Of a stretch of DNA of 64,000 nucleotides, positions 14,085 through 26,200 are shown piece after piece. The DNA is taken from NCBI GenBank assembly GCA_020746105.1, contig CM036624.1, positions 26,744,084 through 26,808,083 of the forward strand, in the 5' to 3' direction. Source of the DNA: Trogon surrucura. Taxonomy: Eukaryota > Chordata > Aves > Trogoniformes > Trogonidae. Each line of letters opens with the position of its first letter. Within the stretch, counting starts at the first letter, position 1. Under the pieces are notes generated by a model. It saw only the letters and a program-made list of their open reading frames with translations. It was not told the DNA's origin and made no database searches. Both the position numbers and the translations under genes were made by a program.

Positions 14085-14560
14085 TAATTTATGAGAACTG
14101 ATGGAGTGGAAAGCATCTCAGCAGAGTCAGCTTGGGTTTGCTGAACTCAGGATAACATTACTGATCGACTTTTTCCACATACTAAACCGGGCAAAAAAGG
14201 ATGAGGTAATATTAATCTGGACTTCAGCAAGGTTTTTTGATCTAGTTGCAATGAGAAGAGCCACTGAGATAATAGAGATGAATTGCTGGCTTAAGATGAT
14301 GGTATGGTGGATGGTGATTAGTTTTCAGATAGAGTATAGTTTGAGTCATAGTTCAGCTCAGCCAGCACTGTACTACACGATCTCTAATGATTTTAAGGCA
14401 GTGATTAATTTGGTCTTGATCAAATCTGTTGTTGGAATTGGGAGCAGCGATAAATAATTTCCTTAAGAGTTGATGTTATATACATTAAATGTGTCTGAGG
14501 AGGATCCTGGGTCTTGTCGAGGCAGCAGTTATGAGCTCTTATGTCAAGGAATGGACAAGG
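14085..14560 (+). mobile_element. Ancient CR1/L3-clade LINE remnant (central ORF2)
   Basis: Several landmarks of a CR1/L3-type reverse transcriptase occur in the right order and strand. An 'AGCATGGGTTT'-like stretch lies near 14,125-14,145. CTGGACTTCAGCAAGG at 14,217-14,232 encodes the family's LDFSKAFD box. An 'AATGATTT' (INDL-like) segment lies at 14,387-14,394. 'ATCAAAT..G..G' followed by 'AATTGGGAG' at 14,419-14,444 is where the FADDTKLGG segment is expected. Frames shift between these landmarks and the whole is strongly diverged. An open frame of about 118 codons runs across the remnant by chance in the wrong frame. It is the opposite strand and a different part of ORF2 from the remnant at 2.6 kb. 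Confidence 0.6.
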
Positions 14561-16456
14561 TAGTGGGTCGTGATTTCTAAATCCATTTTCAAAGTGTTAT
14601 TTAGAAAATGATTGCAAAGATAATAATGGGGAGAAAGCAGTGGATAAAGTAGGGGAAGAATAAACATAAAAAGGCGATTGAAAAACCAGTTCTCTCCTGG
14701 GATGAATACATGGGGACATAAGTTATGCTTATTGCATAGCAATGTGTACCTATACGAGCTGAGTACAAAACGCTACCAAGCAGCGGCTGCATTTTCTCGC
14801 CACTTTCAGGCATGTGGACTGCTGTGATACTGAGTGGGAGATTTCAGCAACATTCCTGATCCAGAGAGAAGCTTCAAAGCAATTCTGAATTGCCTCAATT
14901 ATATTTAGAATACCACAAACTATGCATTTTATGTCCAAGTGATTTTTTTGTAAATGACATCACAAAGGGAGAAGCAGTTCATGAAATGGAAATTTAACAT
15001 GAAATGCAGAATTCCCCAGTCAAGATGGAATTGGGCCCTCCTTCTTCACAACAGCACTACAAAAGCCCTAATTTGCCTGCCAATAACACCATTCCACACG
15101 GCCCCATCCATTATCCTGCATCACAATGCCCAGTCTGGGATTTAGAGGAGATCAAAGTGTATTATGACTTGGAGAGCCAAACAATTAATTTGCACTTGTG
15201 TAGTGGGAAGGTTCAACAGTGCCTCTTGCAATACCCTGACATTGTTACTGCTGCAATGGGTTTCAGATGCTTCTCCCCAGGCAGGGAACATCCTTCTGGT
15301 CTGTTGGTCTTATCATTTCCCACATTGGTCCCCTTTCTGGTGTGCAGGGAAGCCCCAGAAGAGCAGGTAACAGTTCGTAGGAGACATTGATCACTTTATG
15401 AATACTCTGAACCAGCCCTGCTTTCTTACAACTGGATTGGTTTGATATGGAAAAAAACCTTTGAAAACCAGAAATGCTGGCAGTGGCAAAGCCGTGCTGA
15501 TTTGCCTTAATATGTTCATTCAGAAATCAATCATTCTGGTTCCAGTCCAGATCTGCTGGAACTGGCATGCTAATTTTTGTTGCCTAATCTTTTCTTGTTT
15601 TTTTCCTGTGTATATACACAATTTTTTTCTTCCCATACCTCTGACAGAATGAGTTTTCACTTTTTCCAGTCTCCCCTGCCTGGCAGGAAACCACATCAAC
15701 CTCTCTGTGTTTAATGTAAAAAGAGATTAAAGAGTGAAGACTGTGGCTTTGGCTAATACTTTGCCATGACTGATATTCTCAGAGGTTGCTACTCAACAGT
15801 AGGTACCATTTCCAGAGTATTTCTCCCTGCTTTTTAAGTGTCTTTTCTCCAGGAAAATGGAAAATAACAACACCATTTTCTTTTGGAGTATCTGCCATCC
15901 CAACAACAAAAGGGGAAAGAAACCAAGCTGGCTTTATTTTAGCCAATTAAACATAGGTCTGACATCAGCAGGAAATGTGCCCCGTTGAGAGAAAAGAATA
16001 GCCCCTGATTTTATGGGTGCTTTGCCAGGCTATGGGCTTGGCTTCTCAATTGCACACAGAATCTTTATTGATGCTTACAGGTATGTCAGAACTTTTCCTC
16101 TATGCTGATGCTGATAAATACCAAAGTAGATGAGAAAAAGAAGAAATGTTACTTCAGTTTTAACTTCATAGGAGGGACCTATAATGTAATATAAATATAG
16201 TATTAAAAGATTATGCTTCAGAACACGGTGATGTTCCAAATTTCTTGATACATTTGAAAGACAGAAACACCTCCTTTTCCCACCCATCAGAACAGACAAT
16301 CCAAAGATTCTGGCCCCAGAAACATTTGTGCATGCGTTTAACTTCTATTACTAATAGCAATCAATCCTTTACACCAGCCTCTTTGCATATTTAAAGTTGA
16401 GTATAAGACCAAAGAATTCACAAGGCCAGAAATATGAGTCAGGGTTTACACAGAGA
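14561..16456. other. Unique non-coding DNA
   Basis: No gene or recognised repeat was found. The open frame at 15,004-15,390 (about 128 codons) overlaps two others in different frames, has no domain that I recognise, and is not called. Confidence 0.55.
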
Positions 16457-16556
16457 GAACTGAGGTCCAGGGGGATTGAGTTGCCAGGAAGTGACTATAT
16501 ATCAAAAATAAGATTGAATTCAGACCTCTGAGACCCTGTCATCTAACTAAATCACA
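16457..16556 (-). repeat. MIR/CORE-SINE-like fossil
   Basis: The plus strand reads 'GAACTGAGGTCCAGGGGGAT', then a TTGCC, GTGAC and AAGATTGAATTCAGACCTC series. This matches, at low identity, the reverse complement of MIR (AACTGAGGC-CAGAGAGGTTAAGT, CTTGCC, GTCAC, GGGATTCGAACCCAGG). Spacing is broadly kept over about 100 bases. Identity is low enough that another tRNA-derived amniote SINE could equally be the source. Confidence 0.4.
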
Positions 16557-17540
16557 AGAGCCCATTTCTTCCATTTAATCATTAGACAAAAAGTGAGACT
16601 GAAGAAACATTAACTTTAATTTGTTTGGAAACATCCTTGCCTCCATTTTTGGGCCAAATTTCAAAAGTGTTATTTTTTTTCTATACATAGAATTTTCAAG
16701 TTTGGTAGCATAAATGTCCATGGAAAATTCAAAAGGGAAGACTCTGGTTTTCTGTTTGTGTTTTGTTTTGGTTTTTTCTCCCCTAAAAAATAATTCCTAA
16801 AATAATCTAAAATGTTGGTTGTTTATATCCCAAGTAGACAACAGTTTGAAATATGCATACCTGTTCCTACGAGTTGGAATCACAATGTAACTATGATTTT
16901 ATTACCACATCTTTTGTTCTCTGGGTTTCTGTTTCAAGGGGTTGATCAAAATTAATGTGGTCTCTCTACCCAATGGCATTCATTTTGGTTATGAGATTAG
17001 AAATGTAAATTTGCAATAAAAGAAGAAAATACGAAGCTGTTTTTAATGAATATTTTACACATGACTAATTAACAGAATCCCCTACAGGAATTTGGAAGTA
17101 ATAAGGAATTGACTGAAAATAAATTAAAAATTAATAAAGGGGTCTCCAAACAACTTTGTTTATGAGCATTACCAGTTGCATTCTTAGTTATGAATATTTC
17201 AAGCTGCTTTACTATTCAGGATGCTTTATTCTTGGAGTGTTCATAATTTTGGAGGTGATTAGACAAAAAAAGAACAACACAAAACAAAATGTTTTGAAAT
17301 GATAAAACCTACCAGGGGAAAACTCACTAATGTGCAAATAATAGCTTAATATCCATTGTTTTTGTCTAATAATACCTGCAGTATGATGTTCCTCTTAATC
17401 TTCAGTTTCTAAACAGAACGAACAGAAATGCTCACTAATTCATTAAGGAAAACAAAAAACTTTTCCAAGATGTTATCTTAAGACAAGAACTGCAGACACG
17501 CAGCTGAGCACAGTCATTAATTATTGTTAGCTGAGCCTGG
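16557..17540. other. Unique AT-rich DNA
   Basis: Nothing recognisable is present; short T runs are the only low-complexity feature. Confidence 0.5.
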
Positions 17541-17655
17541 AGAGGGGCTCTGGTGCATGCGCGGGCTGTTGCAGCAATCGGAGCGGGTACAGCAGCAGTT
17601 TGTGGCTGGGGAGGCAGCCTCAGAGCTGGGATGCCAAAGCAGCCACCGACAAAAC
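17541..17655 (+). promoter_or_regulatory. Small CpG-retaining GC-rich patch with NRF1-like motif
   Basis: In AT-rich surroundings, this 115-base patch keeps five CpGs and contains GTGCATGCGCGG (from 17,553), one base off the NRF1 palindrome core. An open frame of about 98 codons starts at the ATG inside it (17,553-17,849, beginning MHARAVAAIGAG), with no known domain. It could be a small promoter, an enhancer, or chance. Only the base composition and motif are seen; function is inferred. Confidence 0.25.
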
Positions 17656-18148
17656 CTGAACAAATAGACCTTGCTAATGGTAGAAAGCATGGCTACTGCT
17701 TAGCTATTCTGTTCCCATTTTCTCTCCTAAGTCTACACATCAAAGTGCACTGCAAGACAACAGGACAAAAAAAATCTTGCCTTGTTTACAGAATATCTTC
17801 ATTTATATCAGTACAGCAAAAATGTTACAGAGAAGGAAGAAACACATGAATGCCAAGTGTTCTCATATGTCTTCAATATTTTAGCTTGCTATGAATCCTT
17901 GGAATAAAAATTATTTGAATTCTGTGGCATTGCCTCTGATATAAAGACTCCCTCTGAGAACTTACACCAAATTATCTAGTACCTTTAGCTGTGGAAGGTC
18001 AGAACACTAACCTGAATACCACTTCAAAATAAATAAATACATCCACTTCAGTGCTAGATGACTCGAGATGTTCTGATCAATCTAGGTATCCTAAAACTGA
18101 AGAAAATTGCAGCAAAAGTAGAATAAAATAATAAACATTGAGGTTGTG

Positions 18149-18913
18149 TTTTTTTTTTTTTTCTAAATTCAAACCAAAATGAATCCATGGCAGATTTTGC
18201 ACAGCTGGTCAATTCTTTCTCTTTGAATTTTAAGGACTGAAACCTCTTCTTGGGTCATATGTTTTCACTGGGAATGGAGTTCCAAAAAAAAAAGCATAGA
18301 TTTTTTTTTTTTTAAGAAATCTTGAAGATATCACATGTTCATAGACAAAGTACTTGGGGACATATCTTAAGAAGTAAAGAACCAACACATTTAGAGTAAT
18401 CTGTGAAGTTCCCTCAATGAGAGCTTGAAGATCACTGCCCAGAATAAAATGACTGGCACAGCATTTTTGTGAATCTATCCTCCAGAGTAAGTGTTAGTAA
18501 AAAATGTCTTTGTTGCCATTGTCATCATAGTAGTAGTAGTAATAATAATAATAATAATGGTAGATTTGGTCACATACAAAAAGTGTCACATCTTAATGCA
18601 GGAAATTCTAACACTTCACATCTGTAGAACCGAGCTAACAGATCTTTCCCAGCGAAGTTCCTGTTCCTGTGCAGTGCTTGGGCGTGTATCAGTCCCATTT
18701 TGTTTCAGATTCTAGTCAGCCACGACTGCCAGAGGGTGCATGTCACTAGTGTTTGATGGCTCTCTTCAAAGGCTGTATCAGACAAGATGTATATGTCACC
18801 TCAGCTTTTCACCCCCCGCCCTGGTAGACAGATGAATAGCAAGAGGATGCTGCTATCTCCCATGACAAAATTACCTTGATAGAAAACAAGATATTTTTTT
18901 TTAAAAAAAAAAA
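18149..18913. repeat. Cluster of A/T homopolymers and a TAG/TAA microsatellite
   Basis: The cluster holds T14 (18,149-18,162), A10 (18,284-18,293), T13 (18,301-18,313), a TAG-then-TAA trinucleotide repeat (about 18,528-18,558) and T9 directly followed by A11 (18,894-18,913). A perfect 10-base inverted repeat (AAAAGCAATT, 18,921-18,930 and its complement at 18,951-18,960) follows. Confidence 0.85.
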
Positions 18914-19984
18914 CCTATGAAAAAGCAATTTTACCTTCTTTCAATTTACTAATTGCTTTTACACTTCTGCTGCCACCTGAGAAGTCTAAGGTAGCTTAAA
19001 TCGTGAATTAGCATATAGGGTGCGAGCTCCTTCCTTGAAAAAAATCTGCACATCTTTTGAGAATAAAGAAAATTATGACTCCTTCATGGTCAAATGCAAA
19101 ACTTCCCTTAAAGTCAGTAAGAACCCATTACATTTCTGGCATGGCAGTTCTAATCGTAAAATTACAAGTTTCTGCTCCAATGCAGGGAGGTAAAGAACTA
19201 TATATTTCCCTGATCAACAGCCCAGACTAATTAATTTTGTTTAAGTTTTCTAAGATAGAAGAACTTCACAGTGTGTTTCAGGACAAAGCATATAAAAGTC
19301 ATGGACATTTTGCAGCAAGATTTGGCCTTAGGCACAGTCAGATGAAACCTGTGAAGGCTCCTAAGCCTCTGAATTCCTACCAGAGCATCATGAGCTTCAG
19401 ATATCATGTGTTAGTAGTATAAAATAACACTATATGCTCCTGAGAAGCCAAGGAATTCTCTCCAAGCATGAAGACACTGGTTAGCCTTTGATTTCTTCTT
19501 CTAGTGCTCTCATCTAACAAAGAATCAAGTAAATTAAGGTTCAAAGAGTTCTCACCAAGTTGTAAATGTGACGTGTTTCTTAAAAATAAGCAACCGATTA
19601 CAATGATTCAGCTATCTCTAAAAGCTTTTAAATAAAACCTAAAATATATCCTCACTGTAAAAAGAAATTACATTTTCTGAAGTTTATTGATAAGGCCATT
19701 TATTAAGGACTTCTGAGCTGATTTGCTCTTTTGAAGATAAGCTCTGAACAGCATTTGTTCGATACTCATTATATTCTCCACAGCCTCTAGTTCATTTTCC
19801 CCCTTCCTAATGGACGTATTTCTTCTTTTTTTTTTTAATGTAGAAAATCACCTTGAGTATTTCTGACTGTTTTTTGCAAAGACTAGACAAAAACATGCTT
19901 GAAATTTAAATTTCTATAGCCACCAGTAAACATTGGCAAGGACCTCAACCATTGGCAAGAACTTTTTATTGGAAGAAATAAGAG
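18914..19984. other. Unique non-coding DNA
   Basis: No gene was seen. A short stretch at about 19,093-19,125 weakly resembles the 'cccattgaagtcaatggga' core of ancient palindromic repeats, too short to call firmly. Confidence 0.5.
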
Positions 19985-20428
19985 TCGCCTCCTAGTTGGG
20001 AATTAACGCCTGTAGCTGCCGTCAGAGCGGGGCAGTGTGGCAGGAGCTCACCAGGAGTGCGGTGTAACCATCAGCACTAATGAGGCCGCGGCGCTGGAGG
20101 AGCCGGCAGGTAGTGAATGAACAGCTGGGGAACAGTTTGAGTCACAGATGCTTCAATATTGCTAGAAAAGCCTGTGGTGAAATTCATGGATGTTTTACAA
20201 ATAACAAACCCATAGCTGTTCCAGCTGTGAATAGTCAAGTTGCAAATAACGGTTTGAGGGTCTAGGCCAATTTTCCCCAGAGCTACGACATATTGCAGCG
20301 GATCGCTACATGGCTCTGCAGTACGTTTTCCCCGCAGGAGTGGTGGCAGGAAGGAGGTGCAGCCTCTCCTCCCCTCCCTTTAGCACCCTGGACCACGCGC
20401 CGTTCCCATCACATGGCAGGGAAGCGCC
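19985..20428. promoter_or_regulatory. CpG-retaining GC-rich region, candidate regulatory element or non-coding first exon
   Basis: Two sub-patches (19,985-20,115 and 20,290-20,428) keep many CpGs, including GAGGCCGCGGCGCTGGAGGA near 20,080-20,100 and CCACGCGCCGTT near 20,393-20,404, while the flanks are almost CpG-free. GCCGGCAG followed by GTAGTG (20,102-20,115) could act as a splice donor. No coding domain is visible in the overlapping short frames. Retained CpGs suggest germline hypomethylation or constraint; this is inference. Confidence 0.3.
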
Positions 20429-23024
20429 AAATTCAGCCCTGCCTTTCCACAGCCAGCTGCCAGTTTCTAAAAATGCTGAGCATTAAACCTCTCAGACCAT
20501 TTTACCAAAGAAGTAAACTCTTCCCTTAGGAAAGCCAAACGAAGACTTCAAATACAGTTCCTGACTGACACTTTGCAAGAGTCCTTTTTTAAAAAACAAA
20601 AGAGCAATTTGTATACATTTTCTACTGTTTTGATGTATAAATTCCTGAGAAAACTCTGGTGAAACTTTCTCACAAGACTCATGTAACACAGAAGTAAACA
20701 ATGCACCAGACTTCTCAAGTCATATTGTTTAGATCAAGAAAACTGGAAACAAGAGAGTAAATGGTGAAAAATAATTTTTAGAAGTCTCTCAGGTATAACT
20801 TCCTCAGGTTCTCATGTTACAGTAAGTCCGCATAGCGGATATGGCAAGGTCCAACTCTATTATTCATATTTATAAAACAGGAGCAAATAGGTAATCGGTA
20901 GAGGTGGGAATAATTTGCACTAGTTGTTGTGGAAATACCTACAAATCATAATTGCAATGGTCTCTTTTTCTTAAATAAGATATATTATTAAATGCTGGAA
21001 AACGGCATGCAAAACAGTCTTACAAGAATGTACTAACCATACATACACTGAGAAATGCTACACGGAAGTAACATAATTCCTTTCCTAAAAAAAATAAAAA
21101 TAAGGATTAATAATGATTTGAAAAGCAGAAGTCTGTCCCTGTATAAAGAGCTAGAGATTATAAAAAACAGATTGAAAAATGTGTTTAATTGACATTTCTA
21201 GCATCTGTTTTATTTTCATCTTCAATTAGGAGCCAAATCCAAAGAAAAGAAGTGTTTTGGCTCTGAGTCAAGTCAGATTTTTCTGGCTTTAGTACGTTTT
21301 TATCAAGTGCAATTTTACTCCCTGGTGTTTATTTATTTATTTTTATGGCCCAGTGTTTTTGTAGCACATTTTATCTTGCATATGTGGGTTAATTTTGTAT
21401 AAGTAATATGCATTAATATTTCCAGTAAAACCACAGAAATGCCATGGAACTCTGACACACCTCCCTCTCCTTCCTTCCTGACCAAACCAGCAGTAATTTA
21501 TGGCGATTATTTGAATCCATTGTCTCTCATAAGGAGTCTTGAGTACTGGCACAAGAAACAATCAGAAACAGTTTAGTCTTTTATTTCAGTCTCCCAGCAG
21601 AACACTCCCTACAATGAAATGGACATAGATGTGTGATAGGGAAGGAAGCTAACTTCTAATACATTTATTTCTCTGCATATACTACCCTATCTTCTGCCTT
21701 CTCCCCAAATTTCCTACGTGCTTTTTACACTGTCAAGACCAACACCTCAGGCTATTTTTGACCTGGTGGGCACTTCGTCTTCCTCTGGCTTCAGAAAGCC
21801 TTGTCCACTCACAGCCAATCCTTTCAAAAGCTCTGAGGATGCAGGTGGTGAACTGCTACTAACCACCGCGACAGCCGTAGTGGATTGCGCATCCCATTAG
21901 AAATATTCCAAACTCTGTGGAGCTCTACAGATCAGAATTCACACCCTAAATAAATTCAGGGACCCAAAAGGTACCTATTATCTACTTAGTACCTGGAAGC
22001 CTTGCTGCCCATTTAAGTCATATTTAAACTGCCCATCAGTTTAAATAAAATCTAGCTAAGATACAGTTGAGTGTTGGTTCCTTGCAGAATTCTAAGGTAG
22101 GGATCAGAGAAACAGGATCCTTATTTGAAAAGAAAAGGTCATAAGATGTGAGTAGGTACCAAGCAATCTTTGTCTTTAATGACAATACAGTGTCAAGGAC
22201 AGAGTTTTTACAGCAAAACCAACTATTCACTGTAGCAATGAGTACAAATAAGGCGCATTTTGTTGTTTATTTTCCTTGTTGCATTGCCCACGGACTGTAA
22301 TCTAATTTCCTAGTGCCACCTGCCTTATTCAAATACATTAAAATAAGGATTCTTCACTGTTTTCAGAGGAACATAGCCACTTTGTCCTTTGATCTCAAAC
22401 TTGTATTAAAAACCGTGCTTGGATGTTTGATTTGCTTTTACAATGAATAGCAGGCAGTCTTTTGCAGTGGGTTTCCATAATCAGATATTCACTTCTATCA
22501 TTCACTTTTAAATAAAGCATAAAGTGTTGACATGGAGGGAAAGTACAAAGCTATTTTAAAATGAAGCACACTGATTAAAAATGAATAAATATGTTCAAAT
22601 TATGAACTTGACTATAAAAGAAGACAAAATCTACATTCCAGTAGAGGCAATGTATGAGGAACTCAGATGTTCACCTTAAGTTCCTATTTAATTAACAGTT
22701 TTTCTCAGTAACATTGAAATAATGATACACCCCTGTCATTCTCTTTCCTTTACATGTGTGCATATACACACATACTATATGACAGATAGATACTAGTACC
22801 GATGCTTCCTCTGAAAACTCTCATTCAAACCTCAGCAGCCCAGGAGAATGAATTACTTCATCTCTGTATTTTCAATGAGTGGTGTTTCTGTACTCACAAG
22901 AGCTGAATCCCAAGAATTAAACTGATAGTAAGGTTAAGTGCTTACACCTGTCTCGCCAGGACTATCCTGCTTTGACCATGTTTACCTCCTTAAAAGAAAT
23001 AATAAAACCCTGAAAGCACAAAAA
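20429..23024. other. Unique non-coding DNA
   Basis: No gene or repeat is recognised. A small imperfect hairpin with CpGs occurs near 21,844-21,890 but is not otherwise distinctive. Confidence 0.5.
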
Positions 23025-23242
23025 TATTAGGGAAAACTTTTTCACTGTGAGGGTGACAGAGCCCTGGCACAGGCTGCCCAGGGAGGTTGTGGAGTCTCCT
23101 TCCCTGGAGACATTCAAAACCCACTGGACACGTTCCTGTGTGCCCTACTGTAGGTGATCCTGCTCTGGCAGGGGAGCTGGACTAGATGATCTTTTGAGTT
23201 CCCTTCCAGCCCCTAATGTTCCGTGTGATTCTGTGGGTGTGA
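23025..23242 (+). mobile_element. CR1 LINE 3' end (5'-truncated)
   Basis: The sequence follows the CR1 3' end closely: GGCACAGGCTGCCCAGGGAG, then a TCCCTGGAGACATTCAAAAC segment, GGTGATCCTGCTCTGGCAGG, GGACTAGATGATCTTTTGAG, TTCCCTTCCAGCCC and a GTGATTCTGTG terminus. The first part is the C-terminal tail of ORF2 (the '...[17 protein letters not shown]' region), in broken frame. The 'CGTTCCTGTG..CCTACTGTAGGTGATCCTGCT' variant is typical of J/X-type CR1 subfamilies. It is inactive because nearly all of ORF2 is missing, the usual outcome of CR1 retroposition. Confidence 0.93.
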
Positions 23243-26200
23243 TTTTCACAGAAGACCTTTTAGCATTGATGTACATCAGAGCAGGGCTGGAAGGTGTAGC
23301 TTGCTGATCAAGTCCTCTTCTCTCATAACATTAAAGTATTTCTTTTTTATTTCACAAACAGTCCTTGAAACTACTCTTCTATCCTCTAAGAACTATAGCA
23401 GAGTCCATTAGACTGTCATATGAAATTGATTGGACAGTAAACTGAAAAATCTATGTTTAAAGTCTTGCATTCATGCAAGCTGTCTTTGCCCAGGGACTGA
23501 CCTACAGCAAATAGTCAACACTCTCAGAAATAGTATGATGGACCACTCTATAATGGAAACTTGCAATCAATCAGAAGGGTTTGCACTTCATTTAACAGCT
23601 GAGAAAAAAAGATCCCTAAGTGCAATTCTGAAAGTCAGAGGAATTCTTACACGTCTTGTTTACCTGGAACAGAAACTAAAATGCCTGTATTCCTCAATAC
23701 TGTGGAGCTGATTTTACATATTCAGCAAACCATTAAAATACTGCCCTAAACCAATCTGTAGCTAAAACTTCAGACAAGAGAAAGAGCTAAGCATCCGACT
23801 GTCGTGAGAATTTCTGAACTGTTAATGTGTTGGAGCAAAACCAGTTTGCATTTCACACACAGAATTGTCTTACTTATTGTATAAATACTGGCAATTCTAA
23901 AGGTACACAGTAGGTATTAGTGCTACATACTTGCCAGCATGAATTATGCTATCAGACACATATAGTAGTTAAAAAGATATCTATCAGAAGAAATGAAAAT
24001 TCCACATAAAACCTGTACAAATGATAGGATTGGATTTTGGCCAGTAACATCTTTTATCCAGCACCTCATCAAGCAGAACGCTCTTCTTCCTGGCGAATGG
24101 TACACTGAGGGAGGAATGATGGCAGGAAAACAGAGTACTGTAAATACACCGAACGGTTTCTTTTATAATGGTGTAGTGCTAATGACTCCCAAGTTAAGAT
24201 TGCATTGAGATTTGCATTTAAATCAAGGCTGAAATCCCCTTGTTTCACACTTTAATGGTTAAGTAGTCTGTAAATTTGGCACTGTAAACTTCAGGGGAGA
24301 ATTTTCCTTGTTATCCTCTTCAGTAAATATTTACTATATAGTTATTAAATATTTGCAAAGGAAAGTTCCAAAGGAAACAGCTTTTCTTTTGTGTCTCTGT
24401 CTTCAGCTTTACAGTTCTCAAGCCCAGTAAACTTCATAAATACATAAGTGCACGCATGTTTATGTACTCACCTTATACCCCTTCATGTATCTTTTACTTA
24501 GTAACTTATTTTCAACAAAGACCATTCTAGAAATTCTGATTATGCATAAACCACTATTTTGCTAAACCATCCCTCCTATTGGAGATGTATTAGAGGTGAC
24601 CCTTCATCTAGGCTCTTGTTCTGATGAAGATAAGTCTCTTGTTCCTTGGGTTCACCGGTCCTTTTTTTCTTGTGTAGAGCCAGGCAGATCATCCCATATA
24701 TAATATTATTGTTTTTGCATTAAATCTTACTGTTACAATCATGGATTTTTATGGTTGCATACTTTGATCCATAAAACCAGTGCAATCATCACAGTTACAG
24801 GAAAACAATACTGTTTTGTTGTAGGGATGCATAGAAAGGTGATAGAATTAGAGACCTGACCCACAGCTAATCATGTGGAATGGAAAAGAGGTTGTGCAAT
24901 TGGATAGAATCTGAGTCAGTTATGTAGTTCATGAGTCCTACTCTAAAGCCTTTCTTTGCAGGCTTGCTGCTAGCCTTATAACTCCTTCACTTATTCCCCT
25001 TTTTTATTCCAACGGTCAAACTCTCTGCTGCAGGACAGCCCCTCTCCAACAGGCGTGGCACTGCCATGCGTTGTTTCCTTTGTACTGAGCCAGAAGAGAT
25101 GCACCAGATTCAAGCCAAGCAAGAGGTGAGGAGTTGAGTTAGATTAAGAAATCTAAGGTTTAAGGTGGGGAGGGTTAAGGATGAGGCCAAAGAGAGAAAT
25201 AATAAATCAGATGCCAGCAGGTAACCTCAGAGATTATTTGCCTTTCACAGCTTTCATTACCGGGATGTACAATCAAATAACTCCATATATGGAAAAGAAA
25301 GTAAACAACAAACCTGTATGGACTTCTTACAGCATAGCAAATATTTGGTTTAATGTACAGTATTACAATTGGATTATGAATACAGGATGGAACTTCTCTT
25401 TGATTAAGTAGAGCTGGATTAGTAAAGTAGTAGACTTAGATCAAACATCTTGTGGAAAGAATTAAGAGTTTTTAAGAAGCGTAGCAACTAAGAAAAACAG
25501 AAACTAGAGCATTTACAGAGCACAACAAATAGTTCCCGACTTTAGAGAGAGGGGGAGACAGCCAGCCTCCAAAGAGCAGTGAACCTTGGGTGCAAGGGAG
25601 AGATTACCACATCCTGCCCCATGAGAAGCAGCACTTTCAGCTGCATGCCGGAGGGATTTTCTCCTGTGCCCATCACGTTTCTCCAGTTCCTCCACTGGCC
25701 TGCTGTGTGAAAGACCCTTTTTTTCAATTACATAAAAGGACAAGAAGAGATAAAAGCTGGGTTCAGGAAGTTACACTGCCCAGATAATGACCCTTTCTTT
25801 GTTAAAATTCCTAAATGTGAAATCCCAAAGAGAACAAATTCAGCCTCTCATCTTCTATTTCCCTTCCTCCTTTTGTTCCTGTTGCTGTCAGTCTCTTTGA
25901 CACATTCTTCTTCAAACACTCCCTATCAACTCTAATATTTCCAGAGAAAGAGATTCTTCTATGTTCTTCTTTATCATGAAGACACTATACATTTCTTCAG
26001 GTCAATGAGCGACTTTCTCTCTGACCATTCAACCTGACAAATAAATTACACTCAGACTTCAGAAGAAAATAATACATCTATGACCAAGATCAAAGAAAAC
26101 GCACACTAACCGTGTGTGATTCATCACGGGCCCTTTACTCATTTCAGTGTTACAGGAAATACAACTTATCAATGTTAACTACCTTAAATATTTTTTGTGA

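Noticed and set aside
14101-14457. 118-codon plus-strand frame
   Set aside because: It overlies the CR1/L3 remnant mostly out of the element's frame, so it is a chance opening.
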